A DNA stretch of 47,989 bases from a virus. This document shows positions 26,489 through 35,197 of this stretch, piece by piece (within the stretch, counting starts at the first letter, position 1; the number at the start of each line of letters is the position of its first letter). The notes below the pieces were generated by a model, which saw only the letters and a program-made list of their open reading frames with translations, was not told where the DNA came from and did no database searches. The position numbers were made by a program, and so were the translations under genes. The stretch covers positions 1 through 47,989 of the IMG/VR virus record IMGVR_UViG_3300005613_000105. The stretch is one strand, 5' to 3'.

Positions 26489-27852
26489 ATAACCTCTACC
26501 TCGTGACCTTCTTTTCTATAATGCTTCTCTCTGGCTTTTGAGTGGTTAGACAGGTATTTCTCTTTATCTAGGAAATCATATACAAAAACCTTAGATTTTG
26601 ACTCATGTTTTCTAAGAGAACGCCCTAATGCCTGTAGAGTCGCAATCTCTGATTTCATTCCTCTAGCGTTTATAAAGTGAGTAATTTCTTGAATATTTAC
26701 GCCTGTCTGCAAGATCTTAGTACCTATAAGCACACTATTTCCCTCATTTTGTCTAAATCTATCTATTGCTTGGTATCTTTCTGCCAAACTATTAGCACCT
26801 TCCAAGAACTCGCAATCTCCTCCTATGAGGTCTTTGAGTATTCTACCATGTTCAAGGGATTTAGTCAATACTAAAATCTTAGCATTTTTATTAGAATTCC
26901 TGATGGAAGTTACCACTGTTTTTATCATTGAGTTTCTATCTGTATTGTTTACTATAAAATTATCGTAAACATCCATGTAGCTCATTGACTCATCAATACC
27001 ATTAGCTGTATAAGGTCGGTCTATAAGTTGAATTATTGGCTTTGTTAATGTACCTTCCTCTACCAACTCTGCTGTAGTTTTTTGCTCTACGATATCGCCA
27101 AAAGCCCCTTTTAGATTATTGAGTGGGATAGGATCGCTAGGTATAGTGGCAGTAAATCCAAATCTATAGAATGCATTGGGGAAGCTTTGAATAGCAGGTA
27201 GCGTAATTTTTCCATTAGCAAATTCATGACATTCATCAACCATCAATACTCCCGCATCTGTGAGGTGAGTATCGAGAATAGTTTCGATGCTCTGTATAGT
27301 GCAAAGCATAATATTCCCGTGTATATACCCGTCTCCAAAAGAAAGGCCCACGTTTGAGAACCCACAAGCATCTGTAAAAAATTCATAAGTTTGTCTCAAA
27401 AGTTGTTTGGCGTTGAACAATATGACCATCTTTTGGCCTTGCAGGGCTTTAACAATTCCCGCCATAATTAGAGTCTTACCTGACCCTGTTGGAGACTTCA
27501 CAATACATCTTTTAGCCTCCAAAGCCCTATCTATTAGTGATTCCTGATAATCGTAGTAATTAAACCCCTTTATATTCTTATCATTTAGATCCAATGACTC
27601 GGATTCATGATAGATTATCTCAGGATCACATTCAATTTTCTTTAAAGTATTTAGAATATCAGAAAGTAAACCAGTTCTAAAATATCCAGCTTTTGAGATA
27701 AACCGAGTCTTACCATCCCACTGTCGGCGTCGGTAAGATTTAGAAAATTCATATCCAGGAGTAGAAAACGTATAAAAATCTACCAGAGCTTTTAACAGTT
27801 TAGGATTGTCGGTTTCTATCCTGGACTTTAAATTTTTTACATGAATTTTCAT
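26485..27852 (-). CDS. uvsW: UvsW-like superfamily 2 DNA/RNA helicase
   Basis: 455 residues. Walker A KSPTGSGKT (119-127), motif II VDECHEF (Asp205-Glu206-Cys207-His208), motif III FTATIP (about 233-238), motif V TGVNIQE and motif VI QALGRSLRKHE. An N-terminal 100-residue domain matches the UvsW layout. In T4 the enzyme unwinds R-loops and branched DNA during the change from origin to recombination replication. No Shine-Dalgarno is seen; TATAAT lies 7 nt before the ATG. Confidence 0.88.
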   Translation of the reverse strand: MKIHVKNLKSRIETDNPKLLKALVDFYTFSTPGYEFSKSYRRRQWDGKTRFISKAGYFRTGLLSDILNTLKKIECDPEIIYHESESLDLNDKNIKGFNYYDYQESLIDRALEAKRCIVKSPTGSGKTLIMAGIVKALQGQKMVILFNAKQLLRQTYEFFTDACGFSNVGLSFGDGYIHGNIMLCTIQSIETILDTHLTDAGVLMVDECHEFANGKITLPAIQSFPNAFYRFGFTATIPSDPIPLNNLKGAFGDIVEQKTTAELVEEGTLTKPIIQLIDRPYTANGIDESMSYMDVYDNFIVNNTDRNSMIKTVVTSIRNSNKNAKILVLTKSLEHGRILKDLIGGDCEFLEGANSLAERYQAIDRFRQNEGNSVLIGTKILQTGVNIQEITHFINARGMKSEIATLQALGRSLRKHESKSKVFVYDFLDKEKYLSNHSKAREKHYRKEGHEVEVI

Positions 27853-27859
27853 ACATACT

Positions 27860-27887
27860 ATTATAGTATGACGAATTAATCTGTAAG
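27860..27887 (-). promoter_or_regulatory. Promoter of uvsW-like gene overlapping a dyad
   Basis: Minus strand: CTTACA (27887-27882), 16-nt spacer, TATAAT (27865-27860), then 7 nt to ATG 27852. The -10 box is within the palindrome CATACTA-TTA-TAGTATG (27854-27870), an operator candidate between divergent genes. Confidence 0.6.
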
Positions 27888-27901
27888 GAGATTAAAATAA
27901 T

Positions 27902-28624
27902 ATGCAAGATGCAAATGAGATTGCCGAAGAGATTTTGGCTGGTATTCCAATATCAACTGATGTTGAAGTTAATCTACCATCAGAAAATAGAATTTATAAG
28001 CTTATTGACGAGTCTAAACCAATAACGATTAGACCAATGACGTTTGAAGATGAGAAGAGTTTAGTTAATGATGATAACGAAGATAATGCCATTAATATTC
28101 TTCTTAGCAGATGTGTATCAAACATTAATGTAAATGACTTGATTCAAATTGATAAATTTTATCTACTTATGAAACTAAGAGAAATTTCATATGGAGATGA
28201 TTACGGAGTCATGCTCATTTGTTCTCATTGTGGAGCAGAAAATCCAACTACAATAAAGCTATCAGAATTAAATGTAAACCCCGTTCCAGATGATTTTGCT
28301 GAACCAATAAAGTACACTCTACCAACTCTGAATAAAGAAGTAACTCTAAGATATCCAAGAACAAAAGATGAGAAATACCTGGAACAGGGAGGAGCTTTAG
28401 ATAATCTTTGGAGATTTGTAGAATCAATTGATGGTCACACAAATAAAAGCGTCATTGCAAAAGTTATAGAAAAACTTCCTCTAATTGACGTAAAAACTAT
28501 ACTAAAATTAATAAAAACTGATTTTGGAGTTGATACTAGCGTAAAGCTGAAATGCGCTGAATGTGGTGAAATTTCAATAAAGGAGTTGCCTATCAATGCA
28601 AATTTTTTCGACGTGAGCTTATAA
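27902..28624 (+). CDS. Baseplate hub assembly protein, gp26-like, zinc-binding
   Basis: 240 residues, AAGGAG (27885-27890) before the ATG. Two CxxC pairs (MLICSHCGAEN and LKCAECGEI) frame the C-terminal half, a pattern of T4-like gp26-type baseplate hub/chaperone proteins. The end reads ELPINANFFDVSL. A canonical -1 slippery heptamer A-AAT-TTT (28600-28606) sits 6 codons before the stop, allowing an extended product. It opens the tail gene block. Confidence 0.75.
   Translation: MQDANEIAEEILAGIPISTDVEVNLPSENRIYKLIDESKPITIRPMTFEDEKSLVNDDNEDNAINILLSRCVSNINVNDLIQIDKFYLLMKLREISYGDDYGVMLICSHCGAENPTTIKLSELNVNPVPDDFAEPIKYTLPTLNKEVTLRYPRTKDEKYLEQGGALDNLWRFVESIDGHTNKSVIAKVIEKLPLIDVKTILKLIKTDFGVDTSVKLKCAECGEISIKELPINANFFDVSL
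28600..28606 (+). promoter_or_regulatory. Candidate -1 ribosomal slippery site
   Basis: A-AAT-TTT in frame with the gp26-like gene (X-XXY-YYZ), followed by TTC. The following 30 nt contain the 0-frame stop at 28622-28624. Confidence 0.6.
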
Positions 28625-28791
28625 GCTCAACTACGTTCGATGATTTGATGCTTTCAGCCTATATATTAGTAAGGCGAGGCAGATTTTCGTATTCTGATGT
28701 TAAGAGTATGACTAGACTTGAAAGGGCTACTTTTTTAAAAATCCTAAAAGACGATTTAGAGAGAAATAAAAATGCAATTGAATTCGACTGA
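28606..28791 (+). CDS. -1 frame extension of the gp26-like gene (or separate small gene)
   Basis: After a -1 shift at 28606 the frame continues FRRELISSTTFDDLMLSAYI and LVRRGRFSYSDVKSMTRLER to TGA at 28789-28791 (61 residues), overlapping the next gene by 20 nt. The extension is well-formed and helical, with no stop. An independent start at ATG 28648 (47 residues) is possible but has no clear ribosome site. Frameshift extensions of tail assembly chaperones are widespread in phages; here the case rests on the heptamer and the open frame. Confidence 0.55.
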   Translation, partial: FRRELISSTTFDDLMLSAYILVRRGRFSYSDVKSMTRLERATFLKILKDDLERNKNAIEFD

Positions 28792-29728
28792 TTTGGTAGA
28801 GAGACAAAATAGACCCACTGTATTACAGAGGGTTGCTCTCAGAGCTTTCTTTATAAATGATGGAGCATACTACGATCCTTACGATATCAGTGGAGTTACT
28901 GTATTTGCTAAAAGCTCTAACCTTACTCCTTCTACAATAGTTTCAGATAACGTAGTAGCTTCAAGCATTACGTCAAGCGTAATCTTAGCTCATTTTGCCC
29001 CTTCAGGAGATGATGGTGGATTCCCAGCACAAGATCCTTCAGGTTACAACCCAACCACTGATAATGCATCTCTAAGTGGAGTTTACCGAACTGGAGTTGG
29101 AAAATATGTCGTAGTCCTTGATGGAGTTAATCCAACAAATGCAAGTGCTAACTATAATTTCTACGGATCCTCTGTAACAGTTACAAATACAGCGTCGGCT
29201 GTAAATGATTATATTGATGTTTGGACTGTTAAGTTTACCAACACAGGAACCTACCAAAGTCTAATTCAAAACTTCCACCTATACGATGATACGTTCTTTA
29301 CTATTACAGAACCTCTCATCTTCCATACTACAAATAGACTTGTAAATAAACACCTAACTCTAGATTCAGTTGATAATCTAAAGTTTACCACAGAGGTTAC
29401 AGTAGAGAATCAAGGAATAGATGACAGCATCAAGAACATCTTTAAAGATTCAGTTATTACTAATGCTCAGGTAAAAATTGAGAAGATAAACGAAGATACC
29501 GTAACTCTTCCTGCTCATGTAACAGTATCAGGATACAACGATACAAGTGCTTTAACTCAGATTACCTCAGATAATACTGTACTTCTAAGCTTTGATACCA
29601 GAAACTTGGCTACTCATGCAAATGTAGCTCAGTTTGGAGGTCTCACTGGAACTTATAGAGCTACTTTGAAGTATACCCTATTGGATGAGATTGTAGTCAC
29701 TCCTCCTTACTACTTCATACTACAGTAG
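28772..29728 (+). CDS. Putative tail/baseplate structural protein
   Basis: 318 residues, almost all beta-strand with many Thr/Ser/Asn (VALRAFFINDGAYYDPYDIS, GKYVVVLDGVNPTNASANYN, YRATLKYTLLDEIVVTPPYY). Two or three immunoglobulin-like or sandwich domains are likely. Placed between the gp26-like gene and tail genes, so a virion role is inferred; family not recognised. It overlaps the convergent primase gene by 9 nt. Confidence 0.55.
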   Translation: MQLNSTDLVERQNRPTVLQRVALRAFFINDGAYYDPYDISGVTVFAKSSNLTPSTIVSDNVVASSITSSVILAHFAPSGDDGGFPAQDPSGYNPTTDNASLSGVYRTGVGKYVVVLDGVNPTNASANYNFYGSSVTVTNTASAVNDYIDVWTVKFTNTGTYQSLIQNFHLYDDTFFTITEPLIFHTTNRLVNKHLTLDSVDNLKFTTEVTVENQGIDDSIKNIFKDSVITNAQVKIEKINEDTVTLPAHVTVSGYNDTSALTQITSDNTVLLSFDTRNLATHANVAQFGGLTGTYRATLKYTLLDEIVVTPPYYFILQ

Positions 29729-30697
29729 ACTGTTAGCAGCTATTTCTAGTTCGTCAAATTTAGAATCTATATTTCTAAAGTGAATCTTGGATAGCTCCTC
29801 TTTTGGACATTCGTTCCAGTCTTTGCCGCTTGGAGGGAAGATCCAGTAGAATTTCTCAATTCGCATATCCTTGCGAAGTCTATTAAAGTTTATGGCACCT
29901 TGGAACCCAGCCTTATCATTATCAAAGGCTAAAATAATCTTTCCATTAAAACTTTTGAGGATTTCAGCCTGTCCCCTCGTTATGTTTGCTCCAGTGGAAC
30001 AGGTGGCATTAATTCCTGCAATTTGCAGGGTTATTGCGTCCATAATACCCTCACAGACGACAACGTAAGGTTCACTCTCATCAAAAGGATATAGCACATG
30101 TGCTGCGGAAGAATTAGCAGGAATTAAGTACTTTGGCTTTTGGTCAGTTATTGTTCTAGCTTGGAAGAAGAATACCGAATCATCGTACTCATAAGGAATA
30201 ATTATTCTCCCCTGATATCTTCCTGATCTTGCATAATAGTACTTAAATCTGTCTGGATCGGATTCATCGAACAATCCTCTTCTAACGAGATATCCCCAAG
30301 CCTTGATTACGTCTTCTTCATCTGATTCAGCGTAGTCGTATCGTATCTCAACGTAATCTTCAGAATCAAATCCAAATTCATAGATTTGTATGTCCTCGCT
30401 CTGCTGTTTTTCCTCGAAAGAAACATACTCCAAATTTCTGGTAGTAATACGAACCAGAGCATCAAAGTATGTGATGTTCTCTAAATAAGAATAGAGGGAG
30501 ATGAAGTTTCCCTTCTTTCCTGTCTTGAAGCATTGCCATAGTCCAGTATCCATATTGATACTCATATGACGCTTGTAATCATCTTCTAAGAATACTGATG
30601 GGCAGATAAACTCCACACCATCTGAAGATATCTTATAATTATCTCCGAGATTATTGGTCAAATATTCTCTAATATACTGAGGATTACTTATGTTCAT
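29720..30697 (-). CDS. DNA primase (T4 gp61-like, TOPRIM)
   Basis: 325 residues from ATG 30697 (ATG 30712 also possible). N-terminal zinc-like segment FICPSV...H...LWQCFKTGKKGNF has Cys, His and Cys, but the fourth ligand is not apparent. Next a DExR-like core with RGLFDESDPDRFKYY and a TOPRIM domain with CEGIMDAITL and LAFDNDKAGFQ holding the catalytic Glu and Asp pair. It makes RNA primers for lagging-strand synthesis. The start region overlaps the divergent nuclease gene. Confidence 0.85.
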   Translation of the reverse strand: MNISNPQYIREYLTNNLGDNYKISSDGVEFICPSVFLEDDYKRHMSINMDTGLWQCFKTGKKGNFISLYSYLENITYFDALVRITTRNLEYVSFEEKQQSEDIQIYEFGFDSEDYVEIRYDYAESDEEDVIKAWGYLVRRGLFDESDPDRFKYYYARSGRYQGRIIIPYEYDDSVFFFQARTITDQKPKYLIPANSSAAHVLYPFDESEPYVVVCEGIMDAITLQIAGINATCSTGANITRGQAEILKSFNGKIILAFDNDKAGFQGAINFNRLRKDMRIEKFYWIFPPSGKDWNECPKEELSKIHFRNIDSKFDELEIAANSLL

Positions 30698-31502
30698 AAA
30701 GACTATATCCAATTCTAAACACGAGACATTTAAGCAATGTCAATTGAAATACAAGTATAGGTACGTTGATAAGCTCCCTGAGCCAGAAGCTGCTAACACT
30801 GATGCTTTGCAGTTTGGATCATATATCCACAAAGTTCTTGAAGATGGAGTTCGATGCAAGACTGTTGCAGAGCTTATTGAGATATCCAATGAGGTTCGAG
30901 GTTCGTATCGCATCAATGAATCATACGACGGCAAGGACATAATTTGCTTTGAAAACTTTATAAAATTTAATAGCCAATTAGAGGATGTTGGAGAGACAGA
31001 ATCTCAGTTTGAAGTTGACCTTGATTTAAAAGGTGAATTAACTCTTAACGGTATTATTGACCGTGTGATTAAAGGTAAAGAGGGTGGATATCTTATTATC
31101 GACTATAAAACTTCAAAAAGAGAAAAAACAAAGGTTGATCTGTATATGGATCCTCAGCTTCAGGGTTATGTATATGCAGCATCAAAAATGTACAATGTAC
31201 CTTTTGATAAGATTGTTGCTGCTCACTTCTATCCTCTTACTGGTAATTTTGTCCATGTAAAGTATAACGCTGGACAAATTAATAAGCATGTTAGAAAGCT
31301 TATTGATGATGCCTGGAAGATTCGTAAAAAGAAGAAAAACGACTTCAGAGCATCTAGAAATGAATTCTGTAATTGGTGCGCTTACAAATCAGCTTGCCCA
31401 GAGTTCAACTCACCAGATAAAGTTGAGAAGGTAGTTTGTGAGTTGAAGGAGAAGAAAAAGAGACTAGACGAGGAAAAGAAATCTAGCGATTCCGGTAAAT
31501 AA
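30690..31502 (+). CDS. PD-(D/E)XK nuclease, RecB/Cas4-like with Fe-S cysteines
   Basis: 270 residues. Nuclease motifs: His47 (QFGSYIHKVLE), Asp124 (NGIIDRVI), Asp138-Tyr-Lys140 (LIIDYKTS) and a later QLQGYVYA (QxxxY-type) motif. Cys17 plus Cys227, Cys230 and Cys236 (CNWCAYKSAC) match the iron-sulphur staple of AddB and Cas4 nucleases. Role: DNA end processing or recombination. Overlaps the start of the divergent primase gene by 8 nt or more. Confidence 0.82.
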   Translation: MFIKTISNSKHETFKQCQLKYKYRYVDKLPEPEAANTDALQFGSYIHKVLEDGVRCKTVAELIEISNEVRGSYRINESYDGKDIICFENFIKFNSQLEDVGETESQFEVDLDLKGELTLNGIIDRVIKGKEGGYLIIDYKTSKREKTKVDLYMDPQLQGYVYAASKMYNVPFDKIVAAHFYPLTGNFVHVKYNAGQINKHVRKLIDDAWKIRKKKKNDFRASRNEFCNWCAYKSACPEFNSPDKVEKVVCELKEKKKRLDEEKKSSDSGK

Positions 31503-31770
31503 AAGGATAGTATAAAGAGATATCTATATCCTCAAAAAACTTATCTACCTGTTCTCCAGAGTACTTACATTTCTTAGTAAGATAGTTGTATAGTATTTCT
31601 TGTTTTAATGGTTTTTGTTTATCTAGACTTTCTAATATTCTTACCTGAAAGTGTTTAATAAACTTAATACTATACTTATGTCTCCATTTTTCAGTAAATG
31701 AACTACTTAATGTTTCATTTATAAGATCTAGAAAATCTACTATGTCTATATCAATATTATTACTAAGCAT
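31483..31770 (-). CDS. Hypothetical protein
   Basis: 95 residues from ATG 31770; a TTG at 31773 would add one. Helical and charged (DIVDFLDLINETLSSSFTEK, then KFIKHFQVRILESLDKQK). Its end overlaps the convergent nuclease gene by 20 nt. A TATAAATA box lies just upstream on its strand. Not recognised. Confidence 0.6.
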   Translation of the reverse strand: MLSNNIDIDIVDFLDLINETLSSSFTEKWRHKYSIKFIKHFQVRILESLDKQKPLKQEILYNYLTKKCKYSGEQVDKFFEDIDISLYYPFIYRNR

Positions 31771-31783
31771 CAACTAACCTAAA

Positions 31784-31791
31784 TATTTATA
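31784..31791 (-). promoter_or_regulatory. T4-late-like TATAAATA box
   Basis: TATAAATA on the minus strand, 13 nt upstream of ATG 31770. It matches the T4 late -10 consensus exactly. Confidence 0.45.
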
Positions 31792-31809
31792 CATATTGAT
31801 TATATGTAT
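31789..31809. repeat. Inverted repeat between divergent genes
   Basis: ATACATAT (31789-31796), TGATT, ATATGTAT (31802-31809). Perfect 8-bp arms between genes reading outward; operator candidate. Confidence 0.7.
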
Positions 31810-31811
31810 CA

Positions 31812-32222
31812 ATGGCGAATTTTTCAAAAAAAATAACTAATTTTTTAACTCAGACAGGAGTTAATGATAAGAAGTTCATCTCTGAGGTTCCAAAGTCTAT
31901 TTCTTGTGGGGTTCCAGGGGATATCTTAATTTTTAGGTACAGACCCAAATATAGAAAGTTTCTATCCTCAAGGGGAAAACCAGTATACAAAATAACAAAG
32001 AGTAAAAGAGTCCAGGATAGAATCCTCCTCATCACAGAACCAGTGATAAAAGATGCTAGAACAGGCAGCATTTTATTAACTGGGTTTGACGTTCCATCAA
32101 TAGGTCAATATACCCCTGAAAGTCTATTGTCTCTATATACAGAGAGAAGATTGCCTCAAAATGGCTATAGAACTTTTATCCTACAGAACATAGTAGGACC
32201 TCTTTACAGGATTAAGACCTGA
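31812..32222 (+). CDS. Baseplate-cluster protein, unknown
   Basis: 136 residues, beta-rich and basic (ISCGVPGDILIFRYRPKYRK, VQDRILLITEPVIKDARTGS, GYRTFILQNIVGPLYRIKT). A similar small gene often precedes the tape measure in T4-like phages, so a tail-terminal or chaperone role is possible. Not recognised further. TGATG coupling with the next gene. Confidence 0.55.
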   Translation: MANFSKKITNFLTQTGVNDKKFISEVPKSISCGVPGDILIFRYRPKYRKFLSSRGKPVYKITKSKRVQDRILLITEPVIKDARTGSILLTGFDVPSIGQYTPESLLSLYTERRLPQNGYRTFILQNIVGPLYRIKT

Positions 32223-33907
32223 TGGCAGACTTAAACGACAATTTAGGAGAATTAAATACGACAACTGCTGGATTGGCTTTAGCCATGAAGGGAGTTACTG
32301 CTGCTATTAATGGACTTAAAAAAGGTTTTGAGTTTTTTGACAAAACTCAAAAAGAGGCTATTAAATTTGGACTTGATGTTAAACAAGTTCAAAATAGACT
32401 TGGAGACTCTATCAATACTCTAAATGGAAGTATTGATAGAAAACTAAATACATCTATTGCAACTTTAAACGCTGGTATTGATGGGAATATTGGAAGTGTA
32501 AATTCTCTCATAAATGAACAGCAGATACTTGGTCAAAACTATAAAAGAACTGCAACAGTATTTGGTAAATTGGAAGCTACTGCTGGATTCAATAATAGCC
32601 AACTTGGTAGTTTAGCAACTACTGTAGATAAAAATAGAGTTCAATACAATAGAAGCACAGAATTTCTAATTGATGCCTTAGATCAATTATCAGATCAATT
32701 TACTTCTCTAAGTTTACAAGAAGGTTTAGCTGATCCTATAATAGGTGCATACTCAGATTTAGCTGGTCAGTTAGGACCAAGCTTAGGAAATTCTCTAAGC
32801 ACAGCATTTAAAACTCTTATAGCTCCTGAATTTGAAACTATCTCAAAGAGAGCGTTACTTGGTATTCCTGAGTTTGGAGATTTCTTATTTAATCTAAGAA
32901 GTTCAGAACAAGGAATTATTGGATTTAAACAAGCATTTGCAACTGCTAAAGATACAATAATGCAGTTCACTGGAGGAGTTTACTCTAGAGAAGTAATTAG
33001 AAGTATTTTTGGTCCAGGCGGAGAAGCTATTGTTAATGTAGCAAGAGCTTTAGAAAACGTAACAGATGATCAAATAGCAGAACATGAAAAACGATCAAAA
33101 ACTAACCAACTATTTAGTGTTGCATTAGAACAGATTTTTGATCCATTAAAGGAGTTGGTTATTAACGCTGCCCCTGGATTAGGTGGAGTAGCAGAAGCTC
33201 TCTCAAATACAATAAAGAATATAACAGGAGATGAAGGATTAAATAATTTCTTAATTGGTTCTGGAATAAAGATAGCTGAGTATACTGAACTTTTTGGTAA
33301 TGGATTAATAAGACTACTAGAAATAATAGATTCAATGATTCCAGGAGAAGGTTTAGGAATTATTTACGCTCAAAATAAAGAAAGAGAAAAAGTTTTAAGC
33401 ACATTACCTGATGATCTTAGGAATAGAATAAAAAATATTTTCGACCCTTGGATGGCGAGTTATAATGATCCCAGATCACAAAGGCAAAGAGAACTAGAAG
33501 AAATACCAAAGCTTTTTGAGGAGGAACTTTTTGAGAATAGTGACGATATAATTGAAGCCTTATTGGGTAACGGTATTAGATTTGATTTATCAGATATTAA
33601 AAAGTCTTTAGAAGAATCTAGAAAATCTGGACAAGATTTAGAAAAAGAAAATCAAAGAATACTTGATGAACTATTAGGCAAAGGAAAGGAAACTGCTGAT
33701 AATACTGGAGTTTTAGTTGATGCTATGACTGGAACAACATCTCAATTCTTCCAAGAGACAGGAGATATATTTGCTAGAAGTGCTGCTGCTATTTTAGGGT
33801 TCTCTCCTGGAGCTAGAAACTATCAAGAAGAGTTGGTAGAATTAACAAGAATGATAGCAGAAAAAACAGGTGAACAATCACTTATAAGCATGGCGGAGGG
33901 AAATTAA
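32222..33907 (+). CDS. Tape-measure-like tail protein
   Basis: 561 residues. Mostly helical, with low-complexity repeats such as LNGSIDRKLNTSIATLNAGI, a hydrophobic central part and a C terminus rich in charged helices. Size, helix content and position immediately before tube-initiator and gp53 genes are those of gp29-type tape measures, which set tail length and are ejected. No catalytic domain visible. Confidence 0.65.
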   Translation: MADLNDNLGELNTTTAGLALAMKGVTAAINGLKKGFEFFDKTQKEAIKFGLDVKQVQNRLGDSINTLNGSIDRKLNTSIATLNAGIDGNIGSVNSLINEQQILGQNYKRTATVFGKLEATAGFNNSQLGSLATTVDKNRVQYNRSTEFLIDALDQLSDQFTSLSLQEGLADPIIGAYSDLAGQLGPSLGNSLSTAFKTLIAPEFETISKRALLGIPEFGDFLFNLRSSEQGIIGFKQAFATAKDTIMQFTGGVYSREVIRSIFGPGGEAIVNVARALENVTDDQIAEHEKRSKTNQLFSVALEQIFDPLKELVINAAPGLGGVAEALSNTIKNITGDEGLNNFLIGSGIKIAEYTELFGNGLIRLLEIIDSMIPGEGLGIIYAQNKEREKVLSTLPDDLRNRIKNIFDPWMASYNDPRSQRQRELEEIPKLFEEELFENSDDIIEALLGNGIRFDLSDIKKSLEESRKSGQDLEKENQRILDELLGKGKETADNTGVLVDAMTGTTSQFFQETGDIFARSAAAILGFSPGARNYQEELVELTRMIAEKTGEQSLISMAEGN

Positions 33908-33908
33908 T

Positions 33909-34889
33909 ATGGCAGTACCAAAAAGATTTTTAGATAGACTTCTTCCTGAAAGATCTAAACTAATATTCTACTTTCCAAATCCTGAGGAAGGTGATTCATA
34001 TACTACAGTTCGATTACCTTTCTATGAAAATCCACAAATATCAGAATCTAAAAGAGCAAGGTATCAGGATCATCAACTGATCTCAAGATCTAGTAATTTA
34101 TACACTTATCTTGGAGCGGATTCTAGAAAATTAGATTTATCTTTTAATTTAACTTTACCACATATTCAAGAAGAATATGCAAATAAAAATGTTATTAACA
34201 GATCTGTAACTTTAAAAGCCAAAGGAACAAGAAGAGATAAACAATTATTTTTAAACCCAGGCGCTACAGAAGCTTTAGGTAATAAAGCTTCTTTTAGATT
34301 AGCAGATAGTTATAGAAATATACAAAGAGGTTTAGCATCTCAGTCTACTGTTGAATCTTTTAGAGCTGGATTTATAGCAGAATCAGCATTATTAGCTCCT
34401 ACTACTGGTCAAGTAGAGAGAAGAAAATATGCTTCTATTATAAATTATTGGATTAACATTATTAGATCGAGTGTTGTTAACAACTCAAATAATCCAGTGT
34501 ATGGGCCTCCTATAATTAGATTAAGACATGGGATTATGTATCAAGATGTTCCATGTATTTGTAAGGATTATTCTATAAGCATTGATGAAACTGCTGGATA
34601 TGATGCAGAAACTTTACTTCCTAGATTAATAAAAGTAAGAATGAATTTAGAAGAATTTAGAGCTGGAGATTTTGGAGAATTTGATCCAAATAGCAATAAT
34701 CCATTTGAAAGAGATAACTTAGCTGGGTGGGAGGCTGTCTTGGAACACGAAACAGCAGATCCTGGACTTGGATATCTTAATGAACCTGATAAACAAAATA
34801 CCTACTTTAATGTACCTGAAACTACAATAGAGGGAGATTTTAATAAGCTAGGTAAAGCAGCAGAGAATAATCAAGGATTCATATTCTAA
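33909..34889 (+). CDS. Baseplate tail-tube initiator (gp48/gp54-like)
   Basis: 326 residues. Motifs LPFYENPQISESKRARYQDH, RSSNLYTYLGADSRKLDLSF followed by NLTLPHI, and VPCICKDYSISIDETAGYDA then LLPRLIKVRMNLEEFR occur together in phage baseplate-tube junction proteins. It would sit on the hub and nucleate the tail tube. Assignment to gp48 rather than gp54 is not possible here. Followed at once by the gp53-like gene (TAATGG overlap). Confidence 0.6.
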   Translation: MAVPKRFLDRLLPERSKLIFYFPNPEEGDSYTTVRLPFYENPQISESKRARYQDHQLISRSSNLYTYLGADSRKLDLSFNLTLPHIQEEYANKNVINRSVTLKAKGTRRDKQLFLNPGATEALGNKASFRLADSYRNIQRGLASQSTVESFRAGFIAESALLAPTTGQVERRKYASIINYWINIIRSSVVNNSNNPVYGPPIIRLRHGIMYQDVPCICKDYSISIDETAGYDAETLLPRLIKVRMNLEEFRAGDFGEFDPNSNNPFERDNLAGWEAVLEHETADPGLGYLNEPDKQNTYFNVPETTIEGDFNKLGKAAENNQGFIF

Positions 34890-35197
34890 TGGCTACTTTA
34901 GGAAAAAATAACGGACCTTATAGCGTTGATTATCAGCTAATCAAACATAGAGAATGTAAAGTTAGTACTATTCTAAATACTACATCTTTCGATTCAATAT
35001 TAGAAAATTTAGAAACATATTATGAATATGATGTTGGATTTGTTCCAGAGGGTTACGAACATCGTCCAGATCTAATATCAAATGTATTTTATGGATCTCC
35101 TAAAAATTGGTGGTTATTGATGTTAGTTAATGGAGTTACAGATCCTTTTGAAGGATTCAAGGTAGGAGAACAAATATTAATACCTAAGGTATCATGA
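34889..35197 (+). CDS. Baseplate wedge protein gp53-like
   Basis: 102 residues. SILENLETYYEYDVGFVPEG, then EHRPDLISNVFYGSPKNWWL, NGVTDPFEGFKVGEQILIP: the gp53 pattern, with the C-terminal LysM-like V-G-(D/E)-x-I-x-I-P. In T4 this finishes each wedge and lets wedges join to the hub. Overlaps the next gene by 4 nt (ATGA). Confidence 0.85.
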   Translation: MATLGKNNGPYSVDYQLIKHRECKVSTILNTTSFDSILENLETYYEYDVGFVPEGYEHRPDLISNVFYGSPKNWWLLMLVNGVTDPFEGFKVGEQILIPKVS

